DNA from: Methanobacterium sp.
Lineage (GTDB): Archaea; Methanobacteriota; Methanobacteria; Methanobacteriales; Methanobacteriaceae
DNA: 27,922 bases
NCBI GenBank assembly: GCA_028682985.1
Contig: JAJRAE010000248.1
Span: forward strand, 1 to 27,922
Reading direction: 5' to 3'
In this document: in pieces, positions 1 through 7,849 of the stretch
How positions within the stretch are numbered: position 1 is the first letter of the stretch
Layout of the letters: the number at the start of each line of letters is the position of its first letter
Program-made: the position numbers and the translations under genes
The notes under the pieces: generated by a model
Seen by the model: the letters and a program-made list of their open reading frames with translations, nothing else
Databases searched by the model: none
What the model was told of the DNA's origin: nothing

Positions 1-142
1 TAATATCTGGTGGAAATTGATTGCTGGAGGCTTTTGTCTCCTGAAGACATAAGATATCGGGATTTTCTCCTAAAAACCAGTCCCTAAATCCTTTTTTATA
101 AACTGCCCTAATCCCATTTACATTCCAGCAGATAATTCTCAT
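1..142 (-). CDS. xth: Exodeoxyribonuclease III / AP endonuclease, N-terminal part (cut by window edge)
   Basis: Only the first 47 codons are inside the window; the rest lies to the left. The translated start has the exonuclease III (EEP superfamily) signature: the WNVNG motif with Asn7, and the LCLQETK motif with the metal-binding Glu at residue 35. By family knowledge this enzyme cuts DNA at abasic sites and trims 3' ends in base-excision repair. The ATG at 142 is preceded on the minus strand by GGGAG (about 153-157), a good Shine-Dalgarno site, so the start is well supported. It is transcribed away from the response regulator at 525. Confidence is high for the family. Whether it prefers AP sites or, like some archaeal homologues, deaminated bases cannot be judged from this fragment. 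Confidence 0.9.
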   Translation of the reverse strand, partial: MRIICWNVNGIRAVYKKGFRDWFLGENPDILCLQETKASSNQFPPDI

Positions 143-524
143 TTTCTCGTGAACTCCCAATATAATATTTAAGATCAGTCTCTGTTTTAAATTGTTTATC
201 CTGTATTCTAAATAAATTCTTTAGTTTTTAAAAATTATATTACATCTTCTGGATCTTGAAATTTTAAATTAATAATACTGTTTTGATCCCTATTTTAAAT
301 CGTTTTATTAATCTTTTTTAATGAAATTTTACATATTAATCTTATAAAATGGTTTTAAGTGTCAAAAGTTTTATTAAGCCAGGATTACATATATATGTGA
401 TAGAGAATAGTGCGATAAAAAAGGATTCGTTGAAAGTAATTAACCAAACTCAATTTTAATTTCCCAACGTTCTAATTGATTAATATAACCTGTCAGAAGC
501 TAAAGAAATTTTAAGTGATTTGGT
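143..524. other. AT-rich divergent intergenic region, no gene seen
   Basis: These 382 bases separate the divergent xth and response-regulator genes. I see no open frame with a start, ribosome binding site and family match, and no tRNA-like fold. The stretch is very AT-rich and holds promoter-like TATA elements, for example TTAATATAA near 480-488 for the plus-strand gene, and one perfect 12-bp palindrome at 387-398, listed separately. Confidence 0.6.
387..398. promoter_or_regulatory. 12-bp perfect palindrome upstream of the response regulator
   Basis: ACATATATATGT reads the same on both strands. Allowing one G/T mismatch it extends to 18 bp (384-401). It lies about 127 bases upstream of the response-regulator ATG, so it could be a regulator site for either divergent gene. 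Alternating AT sequence gives palindromes easily in AT-rich DNA, so confidence is low. Confidence 0.25.
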
Positions 525-986
525 ATGGAAGATAAAACAATTATTCCCGTAGAAATCATGTTGGTGGAGGACAACCCAGGAGATGTTCGTCTAATTAAGG
601 AATTATTTAAGGACGCCGATATTAACAACCGGGTTAATGTTGCCTCTAATGGTGAAGAAGCACTGCAAATGCTCCATCAGGAAGGGGAGTTCACCAGATC
701 ACATATTCCAGATCTCATACTTCTAGACCTAAATCTTCCTAAAAAGACGGGAAAAGACGTTTTAAGGGAAATTAAAAATGATCCTGAATTGAAGTGTATC
801 CCAGTAATTGTGCTAACCACTTCTCAGGCAGAAGAGGATATAATTGAAACTTACCAGTACAGCGCCAATTCTTTTATAACCAAACCAGTTGATCTGGATT
901 GTTTCAGAAAGGTTATAAACTCAATCCAGGATTTCTGGCTCAACATAGTTAAATTACCACCAGAAACCCAAATTAAACCAATCTAA
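525..986 (+). CDS. Single-domain (CheY/Rcp1-like) response regulator
   Basis: The 153-residue protein is a receiver domain with no output domain. The acidic pocket is Glu15-Asp16, the phospho-acceptor is Asp68 in LLDLNLP, the switch Thr is 98/99 in VLTTS, and the conserved Lys is 120 in ITKPVD. By family knowledge it takes a phosphate from a sensor histidine kinase; the extended loops (GEFTRSHIPD) are typical of Rcp1-like regulators that pair with phytochrome-like or PAS-rich kinases. No kinase gene is in the window, so it is an orphan here. Start: the ATG at 525 lies 10 bases after GTGAT, a partial match to the archaeal anti-SD, and about 40 bases after a TATA-like TTAATATAA. The partner and the process it controls cannot be told from the sequence. 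Confidence 0.93.
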   Translation: MEDKTIIPVEIMLVEDNPGDVRLIKELFKDADINNRVNVASNGEEALQMLHQEGEFTRSHIPDLILLDLNLPKKTGKDVLREIKNDPELKCIPVIVLTTSQAEEDIIETYQYSANSFITKPVDLDCFRKVINSIQDFWLNIVKLPPETQIKPI

Positions 987-1084
987 AATTCTTATTTTTC
1001 TTAATAGGTTTAAATTTATGTCCATACGAGTAAGTTCGTCCCAGAATGTGAAGTTTATATAAAATTTTATTTTTTTTCGATTTT

Positions 1085-1789
1085 TTAGTCAGGCTGAAAA
1101 TCTTCAGGAATTTGTATGGCTGCTTCTCCTGCAGAACATTTTGGTATAGCCGCTATTAAATTATTTAAACGCTCATAAGGCACAGAAACAAACACAACAT
1201 CTGATTCAAATTGCTGATGGCTCCTGGCTGTCCAGTCCCCCATAGATATGTTGGTGTTACCGGTCATAATGGTATAAGAAATGGCAGTGTGACATAGAGC
1301 ACCTATAAGCTGTTGTGTAGGATTTAAACCATCCCAGTAGGTATCTAAGGTGATGATTCTACAGGTCTGTTCTGGATTCGATAGAAACAGTATCATATCT
1401 GGTCTTAACTCCGCTTTCTCCAGTGGGCACATTATTATCCTTTCTGCTAAGCCGGTTGGGGGTGCCACGCTTAACTTCTGCATTCTCTCAAAGGAAACTA
1501 AAGAGTTGGTTAATTTCTCCCCTTTGGTGAGGAAGTTCTGCAGTCTTCTCTTCTTTTCTCCGGTTATTTCTCCACTGAATCCGCAGTATCTACTACCCCC
1601 CGGACAGGTAGATGCCTGTTCATCTATTAAGAAACAATCTCCTTCAGCTGCTAATTTTATGGCTTTGCATATTGATATTTTCTCATACTTTCCCTTGGAT
1701 ACTTCCTGGTTAGTAAAAGTTATTGCTAATGGTTCTTTTTGCAGTCCTAAAACCTTTTTTAGAATATCTGACTGTTCTTTATATTCCAT
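1085..1789 (-). CDS. DUF169 family protein
   Basis: A 234-residue soluble protein that I recognise as DUF169 (COG2043), a family common in methanogens and anaerobic bacteria with no assigned reaction. Visible marks: a conserved Cys cluster in the first third (Cys41, Cys52, Cys62, Cys69, the last two in STCPGG and RYCGF) and a later MCPLEKA stretch, which together could bind a metal or cofactor. It lies 103 bases downstream of vorA on the same strand, so it may be co-transcribed with the vor operon, though the gap also leaves room for its own TATA box (AATATATC region, about 1815-1825 on the minus strand). The ATG at 1789 has only a weak GTGAT-type SD. A role connected with VOR is a neighbourhood inference only. 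Confidence 0.85.
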   Translation of the reverse strand: MEYKEQSDILKKVLGLQKEPLAITFTNQEVSKGKYEKISICKAIKLAAEGDCFLIDEQASTCPGGSRYCGFSGEITGEKKRRLQNFLTKGEKLTNSLVSFERMQKLSVAPPTGLAERIIMCPLEKAELRPDMILFLSNPEQTCRIITLDTYWDGLNPTQQLIGALCHTAISYTIMTGNTNISMGDWTARSHQQFESDVVFVSVPYERLNNLIAAIPKCSAGEAAIQIPEDFQPD

Positions 1790-1892
1790 TAACCATCACA
1801 TCCTTTCCTAAATTTGATATATTTAGTTTGGTGTGCCACCATAATAATTATATTCATTTGATTAGCTAGAATGAATTACTATAATTTTTAGC

Positions 1893-3356
1893 TCATAAAT
1901 CCAGGTTTTCCTGGGCCCAGACTGCGCCTGCTTCCAGTATATCCAGGTTTAGATCAGCCAGTTTAGGTTTACTGGAGAAAGTATCCTGTATGGCGTGTCT
2001 GAAATCTTCTCTGGAAAGTCCAGTGGAAGTCATCTCCATTATTACGCCCATCATAACCGTATTCATCGCTTTAGCCACTCCAAATTCTTTAGCTATTTTT
2101 AATGCTGGAACAGATATTGTTTTCACATCTTCTGGTCCATCATATGTTCCTAAATCATTGTTATAGAGGATTATTCCTCCTTTCTTTACATTTTGAGCGA
2201 ATTTTTCCAGGGAAGGATTGTTTAATGCCACCAGTAAGTCCAGCTTTTGTGCCACTGGCAAGCTAATGGTTTCTCCGGAAATCACCACAGTACAATCCGA
2301 AGTTCCTCCCCGCTGCTCTGGACCGTATGCTGGATAAAATGACACGTGTCTGCGGGCTTTAAAAGCAGCCTGGGCCAGAGTCATCCCCATACTCATTACT
2401 CCCTGACCACCGAACCCTGATATCTTGGCCACCCTTGGCTTGAATGAAGGGTCATCGATTGCTTCCAGAGTTTTCTCTCCCTCTACTTTAAAGATATGAT
2501 CCAATGATTCCCGGGAGAAATCGCTTGGAGCTCGACATAGTTTCTCCACTTCTCTGGTTCGGTTCCGGAAGGTGGCCAGAGGGAATTCCTTCTCCATCTC
2601 CTCGTTGAGGAATCTCTGAACTCCCTCCACATCCAGACGAATGTTAGTGGGGCAGGGAGATAGAAACTCTACAAATGCATAGCCTTTCCCCTCTTTCTGT
2701 ATCTGTAAAGCCTTTATAACCGCTTTTTTAGCTTTTCGTATGTGAGAGGGATCTGAAAGTGAGACCCGTTCAATGTACACTGGAGCATCCAGGTTATCCA
2801 GCAATTCACACATGTGCATTGGATATCCTGTGTATCTGGGATCACGCCCAGTGGGACAGGTTACTGTAACCTCACCCAGTAGTGTGGTAGGTGCCATCTG
2901 CCCACCGGTCATCCCATACACTGTGTTGTTTATAAAGAAGACTGCTAGTTTTTCTCCCCGATTTGCAGCCTGTATGGTTTCATTTAGACCTATTGATGCC
3001 AGATCACCATCTCCCTGATATAGTATAATAATAGCATCTTCCTCTGCCCGGGATAGTCCAGTTCCCACTGCCGGCGCCCTTCCATGGGCTACCTGGACAT
3101 GTCCGCAGTCAAAATAGTAGTAGGCAAATACAGCGCAACCAACTGGACTGGTCATCACCGTGCGTTCTTGTATATCCAGCTGGTCTATAGCCTCGGCTAT
3201 GAGTTTATGAAGTATTCCATGGCCACATCCAGGACAATAATGAGTTGCAGTAGGTGCATTACCTCCTTTTCGGGGGTATTCACTGAGCATGGACTGGGGT
3301 TTCCCTATCACCCTCTCCTGTATTTTCTGGTTTCGATTGGAACTCTGTTCATCCAT
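1893..3356 (-). CDS. vorA: 2-oxoisovalerate:ferredoxin oxidoreductase, fused beta-gamma subunit (VorA)
   Basis: Residues 1 to about 300 are the TPP-binding beta domain: the CPGCGH cluster motif (Cys41, Cys44), a further Cys in SPVGC, the GDGD TPP/Mg motif near residue 118 followed by INNTVYG, and SPCPTN. From about residue 310 a gamma domain follows, starting with ISGFGGQG and including YGPEQRGG. This beta-gamma fusion matches VorA of Methanothermobacter, where VOR interconverts branched 2-oxoacids and their CoA esters with ferredoxin. Start: an ATG at 3371 is possible, but GGAGGTGA (3361-3368) sits just before the ATG at 3356, giving 487 residues and an 8-base overlap with vorB. It is the last gene of vorCBA. 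Direction and exact substrate in vivo are inferred. Confidence 0.93.
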   Translation of the reverse strand: MDEQSSNRNQKIQERVIGKPQSMLSEYPRKGGNAPTATHYCPGCGHGILHKLIAEAIDQLDIQERTVMTSPVGCAVFAYYYFDCGHVQVAHGRAPAVGTGLSRAEEDAIIILYQGDGDLASIGLNETIQAANRGEKLAVFFINNTVYGMTGGQMAPTTLLGEVTVTCPTGRDPRYTGYPMHMCELLDNLDAPVYIERVSLSDPSHIRKAKKAVIKALQIQKEGKGYAFVEFLSPCPTNIRLDVEGVQRFLNEEMEKEFPLATFRNRTREVEKLCRAPSDFSRESLDHIFKVEGEKTLEAIDDPSFKPRVAKISGFGGQGVMSMGMTLAQAAFKARRHVSFYPAYGPEQRGGTSDCTVVISGETISLPVAQKLDLLVALNNPSLEKFAQNVKKGGIILYNNDLGTYDGPEDVKTISVPALKIAKEFGVAKAMNTVMMGVIMEMTSTGLSREDFRHAIQDTFSSKPKLADLNLDILEAGAVWAQENLDL

Positions 3357-4422
3357 GTTCTTCACCTCCATTAATGTGAACTTCTTTGATCTTATGCATT
3401 ATGCTTTCCACATCCATTATATTCCCGCCCATACGGTTTACCAGGTCCACCGGCCGGGAACATCCTATTGATAATATTATGTCTTCCTGCATCTGTCCAT
3501 TGCTCATCTCTACTGCTATAAAATGGCATTTTCGTTTCTGGGCGTATTCTTTCAGTTTTTCCTCAGGGAAAGGAAATAATGTTTTTGGTCGGAATAGTCC
3601 CGCTTTTATTCCTTCTTTTCTAACCCGTTCCACCGCGGATCGGGCAATTCTACTGCTTATACCGTAGGCCACCAGTATTATCTCTGCGTCTTCCATCTGG
3701 TATTCTTCGTAGTCCACTTCTTTTAATTTTATTTCCTGATATTTCTCCTGGAGCCTGTAGTTAAAGTCTTCCAGCTGGTCAAAGTTCAAAAATATGCTGG
3801 TTACCAGGTTGCCCATGGTATTTTTATTACCACGGACTGCCCATGATTCATCTATCTCTGGTTTGATGGCTTCTTCCGGGAATTTAAGTGGTTCCACCAT
3901 TTGGCCCAGCACACCGTCTGCCAAGATAACCACCGGGTTTCTATATTTGTCAGCCAGATCAAAGGCTTTTCTGGTGAAGTCGCACATCTCCTGTACCGAG
4001 TTAGGGGCCAATACGATGTTCTGGTAATTTCCATGTCCCCCTCCTTTCACCAGTTGGTTGTAATCGGCCTGTTCCGGTCCTATGTTTCCCAGTCCGGGAC
4101 CGGCCCTCATCACATCAACAATTACGCAGGGTAGCTCTGCCCCGGCTAGGAAGGAGATTCCCTCCTGTTTCAGGCTAATCCCCGGGCCTGATGATGCGGT
4201 TAAAACCCGATGCCCGGCTGCTGATGCCCCATATACCATGTTTATAGCTGCTTCTTCTGATTCAGCCTGCACAAACTTTCTTCCTACCATGGGAAAATAT
4301 TTAGATGCTTCGTGGAGGATTTCTGTGGCGGGAGTTATGGGGTAGCCGAAGTAACAGTCACATCCAGCGTACATCGCTCCTATTATAACTGCAGCGTTTC
4401 CTTTTATTAGCTGGGTGGCCAT
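3349..4422 (-). CDS. vorB: 2-oxoisovalerate:ferredoxin oxidoreductase, alpha subunit (VorB)
   Basis: The 357-residue protein is the pyrimidine-binding alpha subunit. It has the OFOR substrate/TPP motif YPITP at residues 27-31, then an EAAINM...GASAAG stretch, TASSGPG, and GPGLGNIGPEQ. By family it binds the aminopyrimidine end of TPP and helps set the 2-oxoacid pocket. The frame stays open upstream to 4527, but those residues overlap vorC and are basic and unlike the family. The ATG at 4422 lies one base after the vorC stop, is preceded by GGGGAGGAAG inside the end of vorC, and gives the usual VorB length. Gene order vorC-vorB-vorA with overlaps means one operon and a fixed subunit ratio. Confidence 0.93.
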   Translation of the reverse strand: MATQLIKGNAAVIIGAMYAGCDCYFGYPITPATEILHEASKYFPMVGRKFVQAESEEAAINMVYGASAAGHRVLTASSGPGISLKQEGISFLAGAELPCVIVDVMRAGPGLGNIGPEQADYNQLVKGGGHGNYQNIVLAPNSVQEMCDFTRKAFDLADKYRNPVVILADGVLGQMVEPLKFPEEAIKPEIDESWAVRGNKNTMGNLVTSIFLNFDQLEDFNYRLQEKYQEIKLKEVDYEEYQMEDAEIILVAYGISSRIARSAVERVRKEGIKAGLFRPKTLFPFPEEKLKEYAQKRKCHFIAVEMSNGQMQEDIILSIGCSRPVDLVNRMGGNIMDVESIMHKIKEVHINGGEEHG

Positions 4423-4423
4423 T

Positions 4424-4696
4424 TTATTCTTCCTCCCCATTTTTGTCCTTTTCGTTGTGTTTCGTTTTCTTAGGTATGTGAACTTCAATAGCCAGGGGTT
4501 CGGGACAGGTGTAGTAACAGTCTCCACATCCGGTGCAGCCCTCTCCCTGAAATATTACGTAATGGTATCCCCTTGGATTTACATCATTACTCATCTTTAG
4601 AACATCCTTTTTACAGGCTATTACACATCTTTCGCATGACTTGCATTCTAACTTATTGATCACTGGATAAGGACTCTGCTTTTTGGTTTCTGACAT
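4424..4696 (-). CDS. vorC: 2-oxoisovalerate:ferredoxin oxidoreductase, delta (2x[4Fe-4S] ferredoxin) subunit (VorC)
   Basis: A 90-residue ferredoxin-like subunit with two four-Cys clusters: Cys18-Cys21-Cys24-Cys28 and Cys54-Cys57-Cys60-Cys64, each the CxxCxxCxxxC[P] pattern for a [4Fe-4S] centre. In OFOR enzymes this subunit carries electrons between the TPP site and external ferredoxin. The C-terminus is a charged KKTKHNEKDKNGEEE-like tail whose DNA also holds the vorB SD site. The upstream 99 bases hold a T-rich terminator-like stretch behind the acyl-CoA synthetase gene and a TATA-like AAATAATTTAAT (about 4725-4736 on the minus strand), so the vor operon probably has its own promoter. The SD before this ATG is weak. 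Confidence 0.93.
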   Translation of the reverse strand: MSETKKQSPYPVINKLECKSCERCVIACKKDVLKMSNDVNPRGYHYVIFQGEGCTGCGDCYYTCPEPLAIEVHIPKKTKHNEKDKNGEEE

Positions 4697-4763
4697 ATTA
4701 ATCCACTATCTGCAAATTTTTAGATTAAATTATTTAGTATTCTTTAATTAATATTAGGCTTTT

Positions 4764-4785
4764 AAAAAATAAAATTATAAAAAAA
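4764..4785 (-). terminator. T-rich terminator-like stretch after the acyl-CoA synthetase gene
   Basis: On the minus strand the RNA would carry two runs of six or seven U separated by a short AU segment, beginning ten bases past the stop codon of the acyl-CoA synthetase gene. Archaeal RNA polymerase commonly stops at such U-tracts without a hairpin. It would separate the regulator/acyl-CoA synthetase unit from vorCBA. Confidence 0.4.
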
Positions 4786-4795
4786 TGAATTATTA

Positions 4796-6475
4796 TTAAT
4801 CTGCTTTCTCCTGGTCTTTGCTTCTGATTTCTATCCTTCTTATCTTTCCACTGATGGTTTTGGGTAGTTCATTCACAAATTCTATAACCCTTGGGTACTT
4901 GTATGGTGCGGTTACTTGTTTTACATGATTCTGTATTTCCAGTTTAAGCTCTTCAGATGGCTGGTATCCTTTGGTGAGTACTATAGTTGCTTTAATTATC
5001 TGCCCCCTTATATGATGAGGCACTCCAGTAATGGCACTTTCCAGTACTGCAGGATGGGATAGTACCGCGCTTTCTACCTCAAAGGGGCCAATCCGGTAGC
5101 CTGAACTTTTTATTATATCATCATTTCGACCTACAAACCACAGATAGCCGTCTTCATCCATCCAGGCGGTGTCTCCAGTATGGTAGTAATCTCCAACCCA
5201 TACTTCCTCTGTCTTTTCTTCATCAAGATAATACCCATTGAAAAGTCCTGGAGGTTTATATGGTGTGGTTTTAATGACTATTTCTCCCTCTTCACCAATA
5301 TCACATAGATTTCCCTCATTGTCCATGAGTTTTATGTCATATTTAGGGGAGGGTTTTCCCATGGATCCTGGTCGAGGTTCGATCCAGGGGAAGTTGGCTA
5401 TGCATACCACGCATTCGGTCTGGCCAAATCCTTCCATTAATTTCAATCCAGTGTATTCATTGAATTTATTATAAACCTCTGGATTTAAGGGTTCACCCGC
5501 AGTTACCGCATATTTTAGAGTGGAGAAATCGTATTTTGACATGTCTTCCTTAATTAGGAAACGGTAGATGGTGGGGGGTGCGCAGAATGTGGTCACTCCA
5601 AATTTTGATGCCTTATCCAGCATGTGACCGGCATCAAATCGCTCATAATCATATACAAAAACAGCGCTTCCCGCTATCCACTGCCCGTATATCTGTCCCC
5701 ACATGGCTTTAGCCCACCCTGTATCCGCCACTGTGTAGTGTAACCCTTCTTCCATTACGTTCTGCCAGTATTTAGCTGTTATTATATGTCCGAATGGGTA
5801 GGTGTAGTCATGTTCTACCATTTTTGGCAAGCCGGTGGTTCCTGATGAGAAATATACCAGCATAGGTTCATGGATGCTGGTTTTTTGATCTCCAACCGGT
5901 CTTTCAAATTCAGCTGATTCTTTTTCAACTTCTTTGCGGAAATTATGCCAATCTGGTCGTTTTTCATCTCCAACCAGTACTTTTATAAGATTTATATCTG
6001 TTAATTCTTTCTGTGCTTCGTCGAAAAAGTGGGGAACTTGATCTTCCTCGATGCACACCACCATCTTAATCCCTGCTTTTTTAACCCGGTATACAATGTC
6101 CTTTGTTTTAAGCATGTGTGTGGCAGGAATGGTGATGGCCCCTAATTTATGCAGGGCCAGGATAGAGAACCAGAATTCATAACGACTCTTCAGTGTTAAC
6201 ATTACCTTATCGCCCTTTTTTATTCCTAGTTTCTGGAAAAAATTGGCTGTCTTATCACTGTACTTCTTTAATTCCTTAAAACTGATTATGAATTCCTCAT
6301 CATGGTCGTTACACCATACTAGGGCTGTTTTATCCGGGCTTAGTTCCGCATATTTATCCACTATATCATAGGCAAAATTGAAATTATCCGGTATATTTAT
6401 ATCGAAATTGTCTATAAATTCCTGATAGGATTTATATTCTATTTCTGGTACGTATGAATATAATAAACTGGTCAT
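4796..6475 (-). CDS. AMP-forming acyl-CoA synthetase (acetyl/medium or branched-chain acyl-CoA ligase type)
   Basis: The 559-residue protein is a full-length ANL superfamily ligase. Motifs in order: the phosphate loop YFSSGTTGLPK near residue 210, the E-G-F-G-QTE adenine motif near 350, the YHTGDTAWMDEDGY motif, the hinge GRNDDIIKSSGYRI, and the C-terminal PKTISGKIRR with catalytic Lys544. Such enzymes form an acyl-adenylate from a carboxylic acid and ATP and transfer it to CoA. Its length and hinge resemble the acetyl-CoA synthetase/medium-chain (MACS) group. Position between a cupin regulator (gap 21 bases) and vorCBA suggests branched-chain acids such as isobutyrate or isovalerate as substrates; that is inference. 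GAGG about 7 bases before the ATG supports the start. Acetate is the main alternative substrate. Confidence 0.9.
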   Translation of the reverse strand: MTSLLYSYVPEIEYKSYQEFIDNFDINIPDNFNFAYDIVDKYAELSPDKTALVWCNDHDEEFIISFKELKKYSDKTANFFQKLGIKKGDKVMLTLKSRYEFWFSILALHKLGAITIPATHMLKTKDIVYRVKKAGIKMVVCIEEDQVPHFFDEAQKELTDINLIKVLVGDEKRPDWHNFRKEVEKESAEFERPVGDQKTSIHEPMLVYFSSGTTGLPKMVEHDYTYPFGHIITAKYWQNVMEEGLHYTVADTGWAKAMWGQIYGQWIAGSAVFVYDYERFDAGHMLDKASKFGVTTFCAPPTIYRFLIKEDMSKYDFSTLKYAVTAGEPLNPEVYNKFNEYTGLKLMEGFGQTECVVCIANFPWIEPRPGSMGKPSPKYDIKLMDNEGNLCDIGEEGEIVIKTTPYKPPGLFNGYYLDEEKTEEVWVGDYYHTGDTAWMDEDGYLWFVGRNDDIIKSSGYRIGPFEVESAVLSHPAVLESAITGVPHHIRGQIIKATIVLTKGYQPSEELKLEIQNHVKQVTAPYKYPRVIEFVNELPKTISGKIRRIEIRSKDQEKAD

Positions 6476-6496
6476 TTTCTATCCTCAAACAAATTT

Positions 6497-7051
6497 TTAG
6501 AGTATTACCGCCAGAAACTTGGCTGGCTTTTTATTTAACGCTTCCATAGCATGTTCATATGATGAATCGAAAAATATGGAATCCCCTTCATTTAAAATGA
6601 TCTCGTTATCGTGTATGTAGAATTTCAGGGATCCTTGTATTACATAGTCAAATTCCTGGCCTGGATGTGTGTTTGTTGATGGTTTATTTGTTTCATTTCT
6701 GGTCTCCACCGTTACAATAAAGGGCTCCGCCTTTTTGTGGATGAACTTCTCTGCCAGGTTTTCATACTGGTACTGTTTCCGGCGCTCTACCCTTACTCCT
6801 TTATCCTTTCTGGTTACTGTGAAAATATTCATCCTGGTTTCTTCTCCAGTCAGCAGCAGTCCCATGTCTACATTTAATTTATGGGCAATTTCAAACAGGT
6901 CACTGGCTGGTATGTCAGTTTGGCAGTTTTCATATCCCCTATAAGTTTCTTCTGGAATTTTCAGGAATTCAGACATCTCCTGTATGCTGATGTCTGATAA
7001 TTCTCTGAGTTCAGATATGCGTTGAGCGATTTCTTTCATTTTTTCGTTCAT
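6497..7051 (-). CDS. XRE-type transcription regulator with C-terminal cupin sensor domain
   Basis: With the ATG at 7051 the protein has 184 residues: an XRE helix-turn-helix at about residues 6-60, a linker with the basic RVERRKQYQYE, and a single-domain cupin at about 105-184 (HPGQEFDYVIQG, then NEGDSIFFDSSYEHAM). This is the XRE-cupin (PuuR-like) architecture, in which the cupin usually binds a small effector. A GTG at 7060 would add three residues, but GGGTG lies six bases before the ATG. It is 21 bases upstream of the acyl-CoA synthetase gene on the same strand, so they are very likely one operon, and the effector may be a carboxylic acid or its CoA ester. A 14-bp palindrome directly upstream is a candidate autoregulatory operator. 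Confidence 0.92.
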   Translation of the reverse strand: MNEKMKEIAQRISELRELSDISIQEMSEFLKIPEETYRGYENCQTDIPASDLFEIAHKLNVDMGLLLTGEETRMNIFTVTRKDKGVRVERRKQYQYENLAEKFIHKKAEPFIVTVETRNETNKPSTNTHPGQEFDYVIQGSLKFYIHDNEIILNEGDSIFFDSSYEHAMEALNKKPAKFLAVIL

Positions 7052-7066
7052 AAAAAACACCCAAGT

Positions 7067-7080
7067 ATTACAAATGTAAT
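7067..7080. promoter_or_regulatory. 14-bp palindrome in front of the XRE-cupin gene, candidate operator
   Basis: ATTACA-AA-TGTAAT is a perfect inverted repeat of 6-bp arms with a 2-base centre, 16 bases upstream of the regulator ATG. Size, symmetry and position fit a dimeric XRE repressor binding at or near the transcription start of its own operon. That it is bound by this regulator is inference. Confidence 0.5.
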
Positions 7081-7192
7081 TTCATCCCTCATTATTATAG
7101 AATATTAACAAATTTACTTTTTTTTTATAAATCTGATGGATAGGATTTAAAAATCAGATATGTATTTTAATTTAAATTTCTAATATATAATG

Positions 7193-7207
7193 ATTGTTAA
7201 TGACAAT
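7193..7207. promoter_or_regulatory. Inverted repeat near the transcription start of the adenosine-kinase gene
   Basis: ATTGT-TAATG-ACAAT has 5-bp arms and a 5-base spacer and begins two bases after a TATA-like TAATATATAA (about 7181-7190). It lies 27 to 41 bases before the ATG at 7234, where a repressor would block initiation. It may also be a chance repeat in AT-rich DNA. Confidence 0.25.
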
Positions 7208-7233
7208 TATAAGTGATTTAGGAGGAGTAGAAA

Positions 7234-7722
7234 ATGGGATTAGAACTTATAAATTACCAATTAGCAGTTCCTGAAGACTGTAATTTAATCCTGGGTCAGA
7301 GTCATTTTATTAAAACTGTGGAAGACCTGTATGAAGCTATTGTAAATACCGTTCCCCAGGCTGAGTTTGGTCTGGCTTTTGGAGAGGCTTCGGGAGATTG
7401 CCTGGTAAGAAAAGCTGGAAATAATAATGACCTCACTGAACTAGCAGCTCAAGAAATTCTCAACATGGCCTGTGGACACAGTTTTCTGATATATCTAAAA
7501 AATGCCTTTCCTATTAACGTGACCCAGAGAATTAAAAGTATCCCAGAAGTGGTGGGTCTTTTTTGCGCTACCTCCAATCCAGTGCAGGTTTTAATAGTTA
7601 AATCTGAACAGGGAAATGGCATAGTCGGTGTTATTGATGGTTTAAGACCGGTTAGAATTGAAGATGAAGAAGATGCTGCATGGCGGCTGAAGTTCCTGCG
7701 GGATATTGGATATAAATTTTAA
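7234..7722 (+). CDS. Adenosine-specific kinase family protein (PF04008, DUF355)
   Basis: The 162-residue protein matches the small archaeal family named adenosine-specific kinase. Recognisable parts are VPEDCNLILGQSHFIKTVED near the start, the AEFGLAFGEASGDCLVR segment at about 45-65, GHSFLIYLKNAFPINV, and the end motif GVIDGLRP. The family name comes from ligand and structural work on a hyperthermophile member; its role in methanogens is not settled. The start is firm: AGGAGGAG lies 7-8 bases before the ATG. It is transcribed divergently from the XRE-cupin regulator across about 180 bases. Downstream genes point the same way but have separate promoter-like sequences, so this is probably a single-gene transcript. 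Confidence 0.9.
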   Translation: MGLELINYQLAVPEDCNLILGQSHFIKTVEDLYEAIVNTVPQAEFGLAFGEASGDCLVRKAGNNNDLTELAAQEILNMACGHSFLIYLKNAFPINVTQRIKSIPEVVGLFCATSNPVQVLIVKSEQGNGIVGVIDGLRPVRIEDEEDAAWRLKFLRDIGYKF

Positions 7723-7849
7723 CCAAAAAAAATGGGTTTGCTAGATAAATCAATCCCCTAAATGTATATGGAAAAGAAATTTATAGACGGGATAACAAAT
7801 ATTTATCTAAGTTTAACGGGATTTAACTAAAATTAAAGGGGGATCTAAA

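Noticed and set aside
1350..1811. Open frame on the plus strand opposite the DUF169 gene
   Set aside because: It is the antisense shadow of a clear coding gene, has no SD and looks like no known family; the same holds for long antisense frames opposite vorA, vorB, glmM, lig, thiC and the OFOR genes.
2460..2470. Frameshift splitting beta and gamma parts of VorA
   Set aside because: The frame is continuous through the linker, and the same beta-gamma fusion is known for VorA of Methanothermobacter.
4423..4527. Extended VorB N-terminus starting at 4527
   Set aside because: The added residues overlap the vorC coding end, are unlike VorB, and a good SD sits directly before the ATG at 4422.
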